Positions 53,881 through 62,157 of a stretch of 64,000 nucleotides of DNA are shown piece after piece (the stretch's first letter is position 1; each line of letters begins with the position of its first letter). The notes beneath the pieces are model-generated. The model had not been told where the DNA came from. It saw nothing but the letters and a program-made list of their open reading frames with translations, and searched no databases. The DNA lies in the NCBI RefSeq assembly GCF_006716645.1, contig NZ_VFPL01000001.1, positions 682,001 through 746,000 on the forward strand. The letters run 5' to 3'. A program made the position numbers and the translations under genes. Origin of the DNA: Arcticibacter tournemirensis (GTDB lineage: Bacteria > Bacteroidota > Bacteroidia > Sphingobacteriales > Sphingobacteriaceae).

Positions 53881-55908
53881 CTACCCCCGTCCTTCCATTT
53901 CCTTTTCCAGTGCAAACATCTCATCTCGAAGTTTCGCGGCTAAAAGAAAATCCAGATCTTTCGCCGCAGCAAGCATATCTTTTTTCGTTTTATCAATAGC
54001 CTTTTTCAGTTCCGGCTTACTCATATATTGAACGATCGGATCGGCAGCTACAGAATTCACTTCATCCGCACCCACATATACCTTCTGCACACCACCCTTA
54101 AAATCAACTACCGAGGTTTGTTCTATAATTGCTTCTTTTGATTTACCAACCGTGCGTGGAGTAATACCATGCTCTTCATTGTATTTTATCTGCTTTTCGC
54201 GTCTCCTGTTCGTTTCGTCAATGGTAATACGCATGCTATCAGTAATCTTGTCGGCATACATAATTACCTTTCCCCGGTCATTTCTTGCAGCACGTCCGAT
54301 AGTCTGGATCAATGAGCGTTCCGAGCGCAGGAATCCCTCCTTATCCGCATCCAGGATTGCTACCAGAGACACTTCAGGAAGATCAAGTCCCTCTCTGAGA
54401 AGGTTGATCCCCACCAGAACGTCAAATTCACCTAGCCGTAAGCCCCTGAGAATTTCCACCCTTTCTAAAGTCTTAACTTCTGAGTGAATATATCGCACCC
54501 TGATGCCAAGCCGGTCCATATATTTAGTGAGCTCTTCAGCCATCCTTTTGGTAAGGGTAGTAACGAGTATACGGTCACCCAGCTTAACCGTCTGATCTAC
54601 TTCCTCCAGAAGATCATCCACCTGGTTGATTACAGGCCTGATTTCTATAGTTGGATCAAGAAGCCCGGTAGGTCGGATCACCTGCTCCACGACTACACCT
54701 CCCGACTTTTCAAGCTCGAAATCGCCCGGAGTAGCACTCACATATATGGTTTGGGGGGCAAGTCTTTCAAACTCTTCAAAGTTAAGAGGACGGTTATCAA
54801 GCGCTGCCGGAAGCCTGAACCCGTAGTCCACCAGTGCCATTTTTCTCGAACGGTCACCGCCATACATCGCTCTGATCTGCGGAACCGTGGCGTGACTTTC
54901 ATCAATTACCATGAGATAGTCATCAGGAAAGTAATCGAGCAGGCAAAAGGGACGCATCCCTGGTGTACGTCCGTCGAAGAAACGCGAGTAGTTTTCTATT
55001 CCGCTGCAGTAACCTAGTTCACGCATCATTTCCAGGTCGTAATTCACCCTTTCTTCAAGCCGTTTTGCTTCAAGAAATCGTTGTTCTCCGATCAATTGCT
55101 GCTTACGCGTTTCGAGCTCTTCCTGGATTGCCCATACCGATTTATTAAACCGGTCACGCGGAGTAACAAACAGATTTGCCGGATATACAACCATATGCGT
55201 CATTTTCTCGATCGTTTTGGCAGTTGACGGATCTATGATGCTTAGCTCTTCAATATCATCACCGAAAAAGCTTACCCTGTAAGCATAATCGAGGTAGGCC
55301 GGATAGATGTCTACTGTATCACCCTTAACCCTGAATGTCCCTCTTCTGAAATCGGCGGTCGTTCTCGAATAAAGAATTTCAACCAGGCGGTGAAGAAACG
55401 CATTCCTGCTAATTCGTGTTCCTACGGCAAAACGGAAAACCGAATTGTAAAAATCCTCCGGATTGCCCATGCCATAAATGCAGGAGATTGAAGAAACAAC
55501 GATGACGTCTCTCCTTCCCGACATAAGCGACGATGTTGTCCGAAGTCGTAGTTTTTCTATCTCATCATTTATTTGAAGGTCCTTTTCAATATATGTATTC
55601 GTGGTAGCAATGTAAGCTTCCGGTTGGTAGTAATCGTAATAGGATACAAAGTAATTAACGGAATTTTCGGGAAAGAACTGCTTAAATTCGCCATAAAGCT
55701 GGGCCGCCAGGGTCTTATTATGACTTAAGATGAGCGTTGGCTTCTGGGTTTGTTGTATCACGTTGGCAATAGAAAATGTCTTCCCTGATCCCGTAACCCC
55801 CAGAAGTGTCTGATAATGATCCCCGTTCTGTACCCCTTCAACCAGCTGTCTGATTGCCTCAGGCTGATCACCCGTGGGTTGATAGTCAGATATTAATTTA
55901 AAATCCAT
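53881..55908 (-). CDS. uvrB: excinuclease ABC subunit B
   Basis: DNA-damage recognition helicase of nucleotide excision repair. The 675-aa protein has Walker A GVTGSGKT (near 39-46), the beta-hairpin damage-probing region YYDYYQPEAY (near 91-100), DESHA of the DEAD-type motif (near 338), helicase motif VI QTIGRAARN and a C-terminal UVR motif (about 635-670) that binds UvrC/UvrA. A perfect -7 box ends seven bases before the start. Confidence 0.97.
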   Translation of the reverse strand: MDFKLISDYQPTGDQPEAIRQLVEGVQNGDHYQTLLGVTGSGKTFSIANVIQQTQKPTLILSHNKTLAAQLYGEFKQFFPENSVNYFVSYYDYYQPEAYIATTNTYIEKDLQINDEIEKLRLRTTSSLMSGRRDVIVVSSISCIYGMGNPEDFYNSVFRFAVGTRISRNAFLHRLVEILYSRTTADFRRGTFRVKGDTVDIYPAYLDYAYRVSFFGDDIEELSIIDPSTAKTIEKMTHMVVYPANLFVTPRDRFNKSVWAIQEELETRKQQLIGEQRFLEAKRLEERVNYDLEMMRELGYCSGIENYSRFFDGRTPGMRPFCLLDYFPDDYLMVIDESHATVPQIRAMYGGDRSRKMALVDYGFRLPAALDNRPLNFEEFERLAPQTIYVSATPGDFELEKSGGVVVEQVIRPTGLLDPTIEIRPVINQVDDLLEEVDQTVKLGDRILVTTLTKRMAEELTKYMDRLGIRVRYIHSEVKTLERVEILRGLRLGEFDVLVGINLLREGLDLPEVSLVAILDADKEGFLRSERSLIQTIGRAARNDRGKVIMYADKITDSMRITIDETNRRREKQIKYNEEHGITPRTVGKSKEAIIEQTSVVDFKGGVQKVYVGADEVNSVAADPIVQYMSKPELKKAIDKTKKDMLAAAKDLDFLLAAKLRDEMFALEKEMEGRG

Positions 55909-55915
55909 GCAAGAT

Positions 55916-55923
55916 CAAAGATA
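55916..55923 (-). promoter_or_regulatory. uvrB promoter -7 box
   Basis: TATCTTTG on the minus strand is a full TAnnTTTG match. Only seven bases separate it from the uvrB ATG, so the mRNA would have almost no leader. Confidence 0.6.
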
Positions 55924-56142
55924 ATGAAATATGCCGAACCCCCCGGTGTTCGGGTTGAACAGACTGGCGAATTACAGTGCAATTTCTGCAATCCCCTTTA
56001 GCTTAACAAAGCATTCACTAGCGCCATTAAAGCAAAACGCTGTTCTGGTATTTTAGTTTAGTTGAATATTCATTTAATGCCAGCGCAACATTTGCCGATT
56101 ATATTACTTCTATAAGATAGAAATGCTTATTTTTATCATTAT

Positions 56143-56784
56143 ATGTTTGTTTTAAATAATACGCCCTCGATTGGAAATAATTTCCTGGCAGAATTACGGG
56201 ATGCTCAGATACAGCAGGATAGTATGCGTTTTCGTAAAAATCTCGAACGCCTGGGGGAGATCTTTGCTTACGAAATCAGTAAAACTTTAGCGTATATAGA
56301 TACAGAGTTTGAGACCCCTCTCGGTACGGCTCTCGTTTCAGTAGTGGAAGAACACCCGGTTCTTGCAACTATTCTTCGCGCCGGGCTGCCGCTTCATCAG
56401 GGTCTGCTTAATTACTTTGATAAAGCTGATTCTGCCTTTATTGCAGCGTACAGGCAGACAACTAAAGACGACGGCTTTGTTATTCAAAAGGAATATGTAA
56501 CCAGCCCAGACTTAAACGGCAAGATTGTTATAGTGGCCGATACAATGCTCGCAACCGGAAGAAGCATAGTCTTAAGCTGTAAAGAGTTGCTCGATCAGTA
56601 TAAGATCAAGCAGTTGCATATCGTATCTGTAATAGCCAGTACCGAAGGGGTGGCTTATGTAAAGGCAAACCTGCCAAAAGCTAGATTATGGCTGGGAGCC
56701 GTCGACGAGGAAATGACCACCAAGGCATATATTGTTCCAGGATTAGGCGACGCGGGCGATCTCGCTTTTGGAATAAAAGAGTGA
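56143..56784 (+). CDS. upp: uracil phosphoribosyltransferase
   Basis: Pyrimidine-salvage enzyme converting uracil and PRPP to UMP. The 213-aa protein carries the PRPP-binding motif VIVADTMLATGRS (near 128-140) and the uracil-site sequence near the C terminus (YIVPGLGDAGDLAFG). The YjjG-like nucleotidase starts two bases after its stop, placing two pyrimidine-related genes together. Confidence 0.95.
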   Translation: MFVLNNTPSIGNNFLAELRDAQIQQDSMRFRKNLERLGEIFAYEISKTLAYIDTEFETPLGTALVSVVEEHPVLATILRAGLPLHQGLLNYFDKADSAFIAAYRQTTKDDGFVIQKEYVTSPDLNGKIVIVADTMLATGRSIVLSCKELLDQYKIKQLHIVSVIASTEGVAYVKANLPKARLWLGAVDEEMTTKAYIVPGLGDAGDLAFGIKE

Positions 56785-56785
56785 C

Positions 56786-57478
56786 ATGAGGTATAAGCAC
56801 ATTTTTTTCGATTTAGACCATACGCTATGGGATTTTGATAAAAATGCGGAGGAAACACTGCAGGAGTTATATAAAACCTATGAGCTCGACGAATTAGGTG
56901 TTTCCTGTGCAGATACCTTCATTGACACCTATACAAAAAACAATCATGAACTATGGACTTCATATCATGAGGGAAAGATTTCGAAAGACCAGCTGAGGCA
57001 GACCCGTTTTAAAAAGACTTTCCTCGATCTTGGTGTGCCGCCTGAGATAATACCTACTCTTTTTGAAGATGACTATGTCCGTATCTGTCCGACGAAGACA
57101 AATCTTTTTCCCCACGTTCATGAGACCTTAAGCTATTTGGAAGAAAGGTACAGTCTGCATCTCATTTCAAATGGGTTTTTAGAATCTACCCAAATGAAGG
57201 TAGATCTCTGCGGATTGGAGAGATATTTTAAAACTGTAGTAATATCTGAGAATGTAGGCTTTAACAAGCCTGACAGGGCCATTTTTGATTTCGCATTGAA
57301 GGGTGCAGGAGCGCAAAAGGAGGAGAGCCTGATGGTTGGAGACAGCTTGGAAGCAGACATAAGGGGTGCGTTGAGCTATGGAATGAGTGCTATTTATTTT
57401 AACCCCGGCGGTAAACCAAAACCCGAAGATGTAGAAGTACAAGTAACACAGTTATACGAATTAATGAACTTGTTATGA
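56786..57478 (+). CDS. YjjG-family nucleotidase (HAD superfamily)
   Basis: A 230-aa haloacid-dehalogenase hydrolase: motif I FFDLDHTLWDF (Asp nucleophile near residue 9), a helical cap (about 18-90), motif II LISNGF, and motif IV GDSLEADIRGALSYGM. It matches YjjG-type noncanonical pyrimidine nucleotidases, which clear abnormal pyrimidine nucleotides, fitting its position next to upp. Overlaps the next gene by four bases. Confidence 0.88.
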   Translation: MRYKHIFFDLDHTLWDFDKNAEETLQELYKTYELDELGVSCADTFIDTYTKNNHELWTSYHEGKISKDQLRQTRFKKTFLDLGVPPEIIPTLFEDDYVRICPTKTNLFPHVHETLSYLEERYSLHLISNGFLESTQMKVDLCGLERYFKTVVISENVGFNKPDRAIFDFALKGAGAQKEESLMVGDSLEADIRGALSYGMSAIYFNPGGKPKPEDVEVQVTQLYELMNLL

Positions 57479-57993
57479 ATACCAGGTTGTGTGCCGAATC
57501 TATTCTAAGGGTTATTAATGATTACCAGGAGGCCCTTAAGGATTTTTCTGAAGAGGAATTTTGCAGAAAACCCGAAAACGGCAGATGGTCCTATGCTGAA
57601 ATCTATTGCCATATTATTCAGGTCAACATGCGTTCACTTCTGGCTGTTGAGAGGTGTATTTACGGTAAGCAGCAACAGAAAAGAGATGTTGCACCCTTGA
57701 TAAGCCGCCTTATCTTATATTTTGGCCAGCTTCCACCTGGTCGGATACGAATTCCAGCTAATATCAGTGCTATCGTGAAAGTTATAACTAAGGAAGAAGC
57801 AAAGAACGACCTTATTAAGTTTACAGGCAAGCTTAATGAGCTGATGCCTAAAATCTTAAAATGCTCACCCTACCAGCGAATACGACATCAGAGGCTGGGC
57901 ATGCTGAACTGCAACGAGTGGATCCGCTTCATCGAAATATACAGCATCTATCACTTTAAGAGTCTGCAAAAAATGAAGGATTCAAAACGATGA
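57475..57993 (+). CDS. DinB-like four-helix protein
   Basis: A 172-aa protein resembling the DinB/YfiT-like metal-binding four-helix superfamily (DinB_2 type): GRWSYAEIYCHIIQVNMRSL contains a His at the expected metal position, and WIRFIEIYSIYHFKSLQKM supplies a second near the C terminus. A third expected histidine is not obvious, so metal binding is uncertain. Function unknown. Overlaps the nucleotidase stop (ATGA). Confidence 0.7.
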   Translation: MNTRLCAESILRVINDYQEALKDFSEEEFCRKPENGRWSYAEIYCHIIQVNMRSLLAVERCIYGKQQQKRDVAPLISRLILYFGQLPPGRIRIPANISAIVKVITKEEAKNDLIKFTGKLNELMPKILKCSPYQRIRHQRLGMLNCNEWIRFIEIYSIYHFKSLQKMKDSKR

Positions 57994-58056
57994 CATATAA
58001 TTTTCAGCATTCGCTGCTTTTATCCTAATATTGCCGTTTAAAATCCCAGTTGAGGT

Positions 58057-59031
58057 ATGATCAATCAGTTCCGCAGTTTAAATCCCGTTAACCTGATATT
58101 TCTGGTTGTAATAGCCATAATATTACGAACGGGCGTTTTACTAAGATTACCTGACTCATCCAGCTTTTCTCTTCTGGAATCCTATACTGGCTTACTCATA
58201 AATATCCCTGAAGATCTTTTTACGCCATTCAGCAGTGTTTTTTATGCAACTGTTGTTGTCCTGATACAGGCAATACTGCTTAACAGGATCGTTAATAACT
58301 ATAATCTTTTAGGAAAACCTTCTTTTATGCCAGCGTTGCTGTATGTTACAGCCACCGCTCTTCTGGAGCCTTTCATCGTCCTTAATCCCGTTCTAATCGC
58401 CAATTTTCTGGTTCTGTGGATGATAGAAAAATTCATGAGCATTTACCGGCGGGAAAAAGTGCTTTCGGTATTATTTGATCTGGGAATGATAGTAGCTGCA
58501 GGGACGTTAATTTACTTTCCTTTTATCGCAATGCTTCCCTTGTTGTGGATATCCCTTATAATTTTCAGGCCGTTTAACTGGAGAGAGTGGGTCGCCGGAC
58601 TTACGGGCTTCATCACGATCTGCTTTTTTGTTATGACGGTTTATTATCTAAACGGCTCCCTTAACGATTTTTTTAAAACAGTTCCACTGGTAAAAGCTTT
58701 TCATCCCGGTTTCCATGTAAACCCGTATGATTATATTGTGCTTATTCCTGTTCTGCTGATACTGGTATCATCTGCGTTTACAATATGGCATAAGTTTTAC
58801 CGCAGCAATGTCCATGTACGTAAAGCTTATTTTATTCTTTTGTTCCTGTTGCTCTTTTCTATATTATCGTTCTCACTAAGCATCGAGTATGAAATTTACC
58901 ACTTTCTTTTGGCAATACCGGCCCTCGCCATCTTTATGTCTCACTTCTTTTTAAATGCTACAAAACGTTGGTTTTACGAAAGCGTCTATCTGCTCCTGGC
59001 AGCGTTTATAATTTATTTTCAGTTTGTGTAA
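58057..59031 (+). CDS. DUF6427-type membrane protein
   Basis: A 324-aa membrane protein with about 8-9 hydrophobic spans and short loops, opening MINQFRSLNPVNLIFLVV. The layout matches the uncharacterised DUF6427 family of Bacteroidetes, commonly found near upp. No catalytic motif is visible. TAATATTG 30 bases upstream is a seven-of-eight -7 box match. Confidence 0.72.
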   Translation: MINQFRSLNPVNLIFLVVIAIILRTGVLLRLPDSSSFSLLESYTGLLINIPEDLFTPFSSVFYATVVVLIQAILLNRIVNNYNLLGKPSFMPALLYVTATALLEPFIVLNPVLIANFLVLWMIEKFMSIYRREKVLSVLFDLGMIVAAGTLIYFPFIAMLPLLWISLIIFRPFNWREWVAGLTGFITICFFVMTVYYLNGSLNDFFKTVPLVKAFHPGFHVNPYDYIVLIPVLLILVSSAFTIWHKFYRSNVHVRKAYFILLFLLLFSILSFSLSIEYEIYHFLLAIPALAIFMSHFFLNATKRWFYESVYLLLAAFIIYFQFV

Positions 59032-59292
59032 GTCGATAGTATCAAGACATAAGTATCAAGTATCAAGATATTAGTATCAGGTATCAAGACAAGTCTCAGA
59101 AAAAAGAATCAGGAAACAGGAGTTAAGAAGTTCGTTGTCAGTCGAAAGGATCCGGTCATCTATTAGCTGTATTACTTAAATGCCACTATGCGTCCTGTCT
59201 TGATACTTGATACTATATACTTGATACTACTATCACTCCTCTTCCTTAACCTTTTTTAACAAAATAAAAGATACAGGCAATCAAAATTTAGA
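59032..59292. repeat. TATCAAG/CTTGATA repeat block
   Basis: Two clusters of a short unit face each other: TATCAAG-type copies at about 59038-59089 and CTTGATAC-type copies at about 59199-59232. They could fold into a long imperfect stem. The left cluster includes 59059-59089, the exact reverse complement of 53817-53847. No coding region is visible. Confidence 0.8.
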
Positions 59293-59300
59293 TAGTTTTG
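59293..59300 (+). promoter_or_regulatory. -7 box before the 49-aa ORF and coaX
   Basis: TAGTTTTG is a full TAnnTTTG match. It ends four bases before the ATG at 59305 and 154 bases before coaX. Confidence 0.45.
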
Positions 59301-59304
59301 TATC

Positions 59305-59454
59305 ATGAAGATCGCAGCTGCCGTTTTTACCAGATTGAAATATGATAAGGACAGCATTGAAGTTGCCGGGCAAATCTCATATCAGCAGGTTGTTAAGCTC
59401 TGGGATACAGACTATCCATGTATTTTTGAATCGATAAGAACCGTTCAGTGCTAA
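59305..59454 (+). CDS. possible small protein coupled to coaX, 49 aa
   Basis: An ATG-started 49-codon frame with mixed polar composition (MKIAAAVFTRLKYDKDS at its start, ending FESIRTVQC). It follows a perfect -7 box by four bases, which would make it leaderless, and its stop overlaps the coaX ATG in TAATG. I recognise no family. The coupling argues for translation; the short length argues for caution. Confidence 0.4.
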   Translation: MKIAAAVFTRLKYDKDSIEVAGQISYQQVVKLWDTDYPCIFESIRTVQC

Positions 59455-60197
59455 TGGTGAATCTGGTTATAGACATAGGAAATACCTTTTCCAAAATCGC
59501 TCTGTTTGATAACCGGAAACTACAGGAGTTCGCGACTACAATAGATGTAACAGAACAAACGATATCAGCATGGTTTCAGAAATACGAGATTCATAATGCG
59601 ATTGTTTCTTCTGTAAGGAATAGTGCGGTAGAACTTGAAACATATCTCAGCGCCAGGTGCAGGTACTTTCGTTTCGACGCCAGCGTTCAGGCGGGGATAG
59701 TGAATCACTATAAAACGCCCTTAACATTAGGTTTGGACAGATATGCAGCAGTGATTGGAGCGAGGGCCGTAATGCCACGAACTAATTGTCTGATAATTGA
59801 TGCCGGTACTTGTGTCACATATGACTTTATTGATAGTGAAAGTAACTATTATGGCGGAAGTATATCACCGGGGATTGGCATGCGATTAAAGGCTATGCAT
59901 ACTTTTACCGGACGGCTTCCGTTAGTTGAGTTTAATGATGCTTTCGATTCAGAATATGGGCAGGATACAAAAAGCGCGCTGGTATCGGGAGTTAGTAACG
60001 GAATTATTTTTGAAGTAACAGGATTTATTAACAGTTTTTATAACAAGCATTCTAACCTCAAAGTACTTCTTTGCGGCGGAGATATGAATTTTTTTGACAG
60101 ACGGTTGAAAAATAGCATCTTTGCCGGCATTGTAAAGACCGAACCCTATCTGGTTCTTATTGGTTTAAACGAAGTTATTCATCAGCATAATGAGTAG
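59454..60197 (+). CDS. coaX: type III pantothenate kinase
   Basis: First step of coenzyme A synthesis from pantothenate, cytoplasmic. About 247 aa from the ATG at 59454. The ASKHA-fold phosphate motif LVIDIGNTFSKIALF opens the protein; GLDRYAAVIGAR (near 95-106) and LIIDAGTCVTYDFID (near 112) are the CoaX signatures. A GTG at 59448 is possible but less likely. The end overlaps the outer-membrane protein gene by eight bases. Confidence 0.94.
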   Translation: MVNLVIDIGNTFSKIALFDNRKLQEFATTIDVTEQTISAWFQKYEIHNAIVSSVRNSAVELETYLSARCRYFRFDASVQAGIVNHYKTPLTLGLDRYAAVIGARAVMPRTNCLIIDAGTCVTYDFIDSESNYYGGSISPGIGMRLKAMHTFTGRLPLVEFNDAFDSEYGQDTKSALVSGVSNGIIFEVTGFINSFYNKHSNLKVLLCGGDMNFFDRRLKNSIFAGIVKTEPYLVLIGLNEVIHQHNE

Positions 60198-61488
60198 AAT
60201 TTTAAAAAATATATTTTTCCTTTGGATTTTTGCCGGCTCTTTAAGTGCAGCGGCGCAAACCACTACAAGTTCCACATATTCGCAACTCGGACCGGGACTT
60301 CTAAACAGGTCTCTCCTTCCGCAGAGCAGAGCTATGGGAGGTATTTCTGCCGGTTTACGTAAACCAGGCGCTTACAATAATGTAAATTTGGCTAACCCGG
60401 CCTCGTATTCAGCTATTCAACTCACTACCTTTGATGCTGGTATTTCAGGAGAAATACTTGATCGTAGCAAAGGTGGTGTCTCAGAAGGCGATTTTACAGG
60501 ATCGTTAAGTCATCTTGTATTTGGTATTCCCGTAACTAAAACGTCGGCTTTAAGTTTCGGTATCCTCCCCTACAGTAGTCTCGGTTACCAAACACGTGTT
60601 AGAGGAGCCCTGGATACAAGTATGGTAGATCACTTGTACAGCGGAGACGGAGGACTTTCTAAGGCATACTTTGGTTATGGCATTCAATTAGGAAAGCATT
60701 TCAGCATCGGTGCTAATGCTTCATACATATTTGGCAAACTCGAAAGAAGCAGTTCTCTGGAGTTCGTAAATGATTTCTCGGCTTTTAATACCAGGCAGCA
60801 AAGCAGCAGCAGCATAGGAGGCTTCAACTTTGATTATGGCCTCCAGTATACCGGTAATTTATCTAAGAACACGAGACTTGTACTGGGGTATGCGGGTACT
60901 GCTTCTTCAAAGCTTGATTTGGACGAAAGTAGTGTCTTCACCCGCTATATAAAAGGAGCCGGAGGAGAAGAAGAAGTCGCTGCCGATACTGCATATCAGT
61001 ATAGTTCTGCTACAAAAACACTTAAGCTGCCCATTATGCATACGGTTGGGTTCACCGTAGAGAAAGTTAATAAATGGCTTTTGGGAGCCGATTTAAGATT
61101 AGGTCAATGGGATAATTATCGCGAAGGTAATGAGAATCCAGGTGAGATTCAGAATTCGTACGGTATATCCGTAGGAGGTCAGATAACACCCGATATTAAT
61201 TCAGTAGGCAGCTATTTGAAGGTAATGGACTATCGCTTAGGTTTTGCCTACGATAAAACCAATATGAGGATCAATAATACGGATATTAAGCAGATGGCCG
61301 TAACTCTTGGTTTTGGATTCCCGCTTCAGGCCAGTCCTACCCGTACAACCTTTTATAAAATAAACGTCGCAGCGGAATTAGGGCAGCGCGGTACAGAATC
61401 TAACAACCTGGTCCGCGAACGCTACATTAATATCCATTTAGGGTTTACCCTTAATGATCAATGGTTCCGGAGATATAAATTTGATTAA
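60190..61488 (+). CDS. outer-membrane beta-barrel protein, unknown role
   Basis: A 432-aa exported protein: signal peptide (cleavage near SAAAQ, residue 23), then alternating short beta strands to a C-terminal aromatic-ended strand, the look of an outer-membrane barrel. STYSQLGPGLL and SRAMGGISAGLR near 30-60 resemble the opening of PorV/FadL-like barrels, but I cannot assign a family. Sits between coaX and lptC, suggesting an envelope role. Confidence 0.75.
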   Translation: MSRILKNIFFLWIFAGSLSAAAQTTTSSTYSQLGPGLLNRSLLPQSRAMGGISAGLRKPGAYNNVNLANPASYSAIQLTTFDAGISGEILDRSKGGVSEGDFTGSLSHLVFGIPVTKTSALSFGILPYSSLGYQTRVRGALDTSMVDHLYSGDGGLSKAYFGYGIQLGKHFSIGANASYIFGKLERSSSLEFVNDFSAFNTRQQSSSSIGGFNFDYGLQYTGNLSKNTRLVLGYAGTASSKLDLDESSVFTRYIKGAGGEEEVAADTAYQYSSATKTLKLPIMHTVGFTVEKVNKWLLGADLRLGQWDNYREGNENPGEIQNSYGISVGGQITPDINSVGSYLKVMDYRLGFAYDKTNMRINNTDIKQMAVTLGFGFPLQASPTRTTFYKINVAAELGQRGTESNNLVRERYINIHLGFTLNDQWFRRYKFD

Positions 61489-61491
61489 GGT

Positions 61492-62061
61492 TTGAAACGT
61501 GTTCATGCTATCGGATTAACAATAGCTGTTGCCGCATGCTCTTTTTTAAGCTCCTGTGAGAATGATCTTAAGGAGGTCGAAAAGGTAGCGGCGAAAGGAC
61601 AATCTGCGCAAGTAGATAAATCAATCGGTGTAGAGGTCATTTACAGCGACTCGGCTGTGGTGAAGGCAAAGGTTCTCACTCCTGTGCTCAATTACTATAA
61701 AACTGTAACTCCTTATTATGAAATGCCGAAAGGTACAACTGTTATATTTTTTGATCAGAATCAAAAAGAAAGCAGCAGGATAACTTCCGACTATGCAATT
61801 ATGCATGAAAAGAGCCGCATTGTGGAGATGAGAAAGAACGTTGTCGGAACCAGTGTGAAGGGCGATGTATTCAAGTCAGACGAATTGATCTGGGACCCTA
61901 AAAGGCCCTATCCTATTTATTCGACCAAATTGGTCACTGTTACTCAGCCTAATGGAAACGTGATATTTGGTAATGGCTTTTCGAGCGATGAGAACTTTAA
62001 ACACTGGGAGTTAAGTGACGCCACCGGTAACTTCCCGTCAAACAGCGGTTTAATTGAGTGA
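61492..62061 (+). CDS. lptC: LPS export protein LptC
   Basis: Periplasmic bridge component of the Lpt machinery that hands lipopolysaccharide from LptB2FG to LptA. The 189-aa protein has a lipoprotein-like signal (FLSSCEND, Cys22), unlike the single transmembrane helix of E. coli LptC, and an OstA/LptC-type beta-jellyroll (about 50-180). The start is TTG at 61492, three bases after the barrel gene's stop. ppiD-like follows after 96 bases. Confidence 0.85.
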   Translation: MKRVHAIGLTIAVAACSFLSSCENDLKEVEKVAAKGQSAQVDKSIGVEVIYSDSAVVKAKVLTPVLNYYKTVTPYYEMPKGTTVIFFDQNQKESSRITSDYAIMHEKSRIVEMRKNVVGTSVKGDVFKSDELIWDPKRPYPIYSTKLVTVTQPNGNVIFGNGFSSDENFKHWELSDATGNFPSNSGLIE

Positions 62062-62157
62062 TTTCTAAAAGGTTTGATAGTGTAATTTCTGTTAGTATTT
62101 TTTTTTAAAAATTGTATCTTGCGCCCTCTTTTAGAATATGAATAAAGTTTAGAACAT

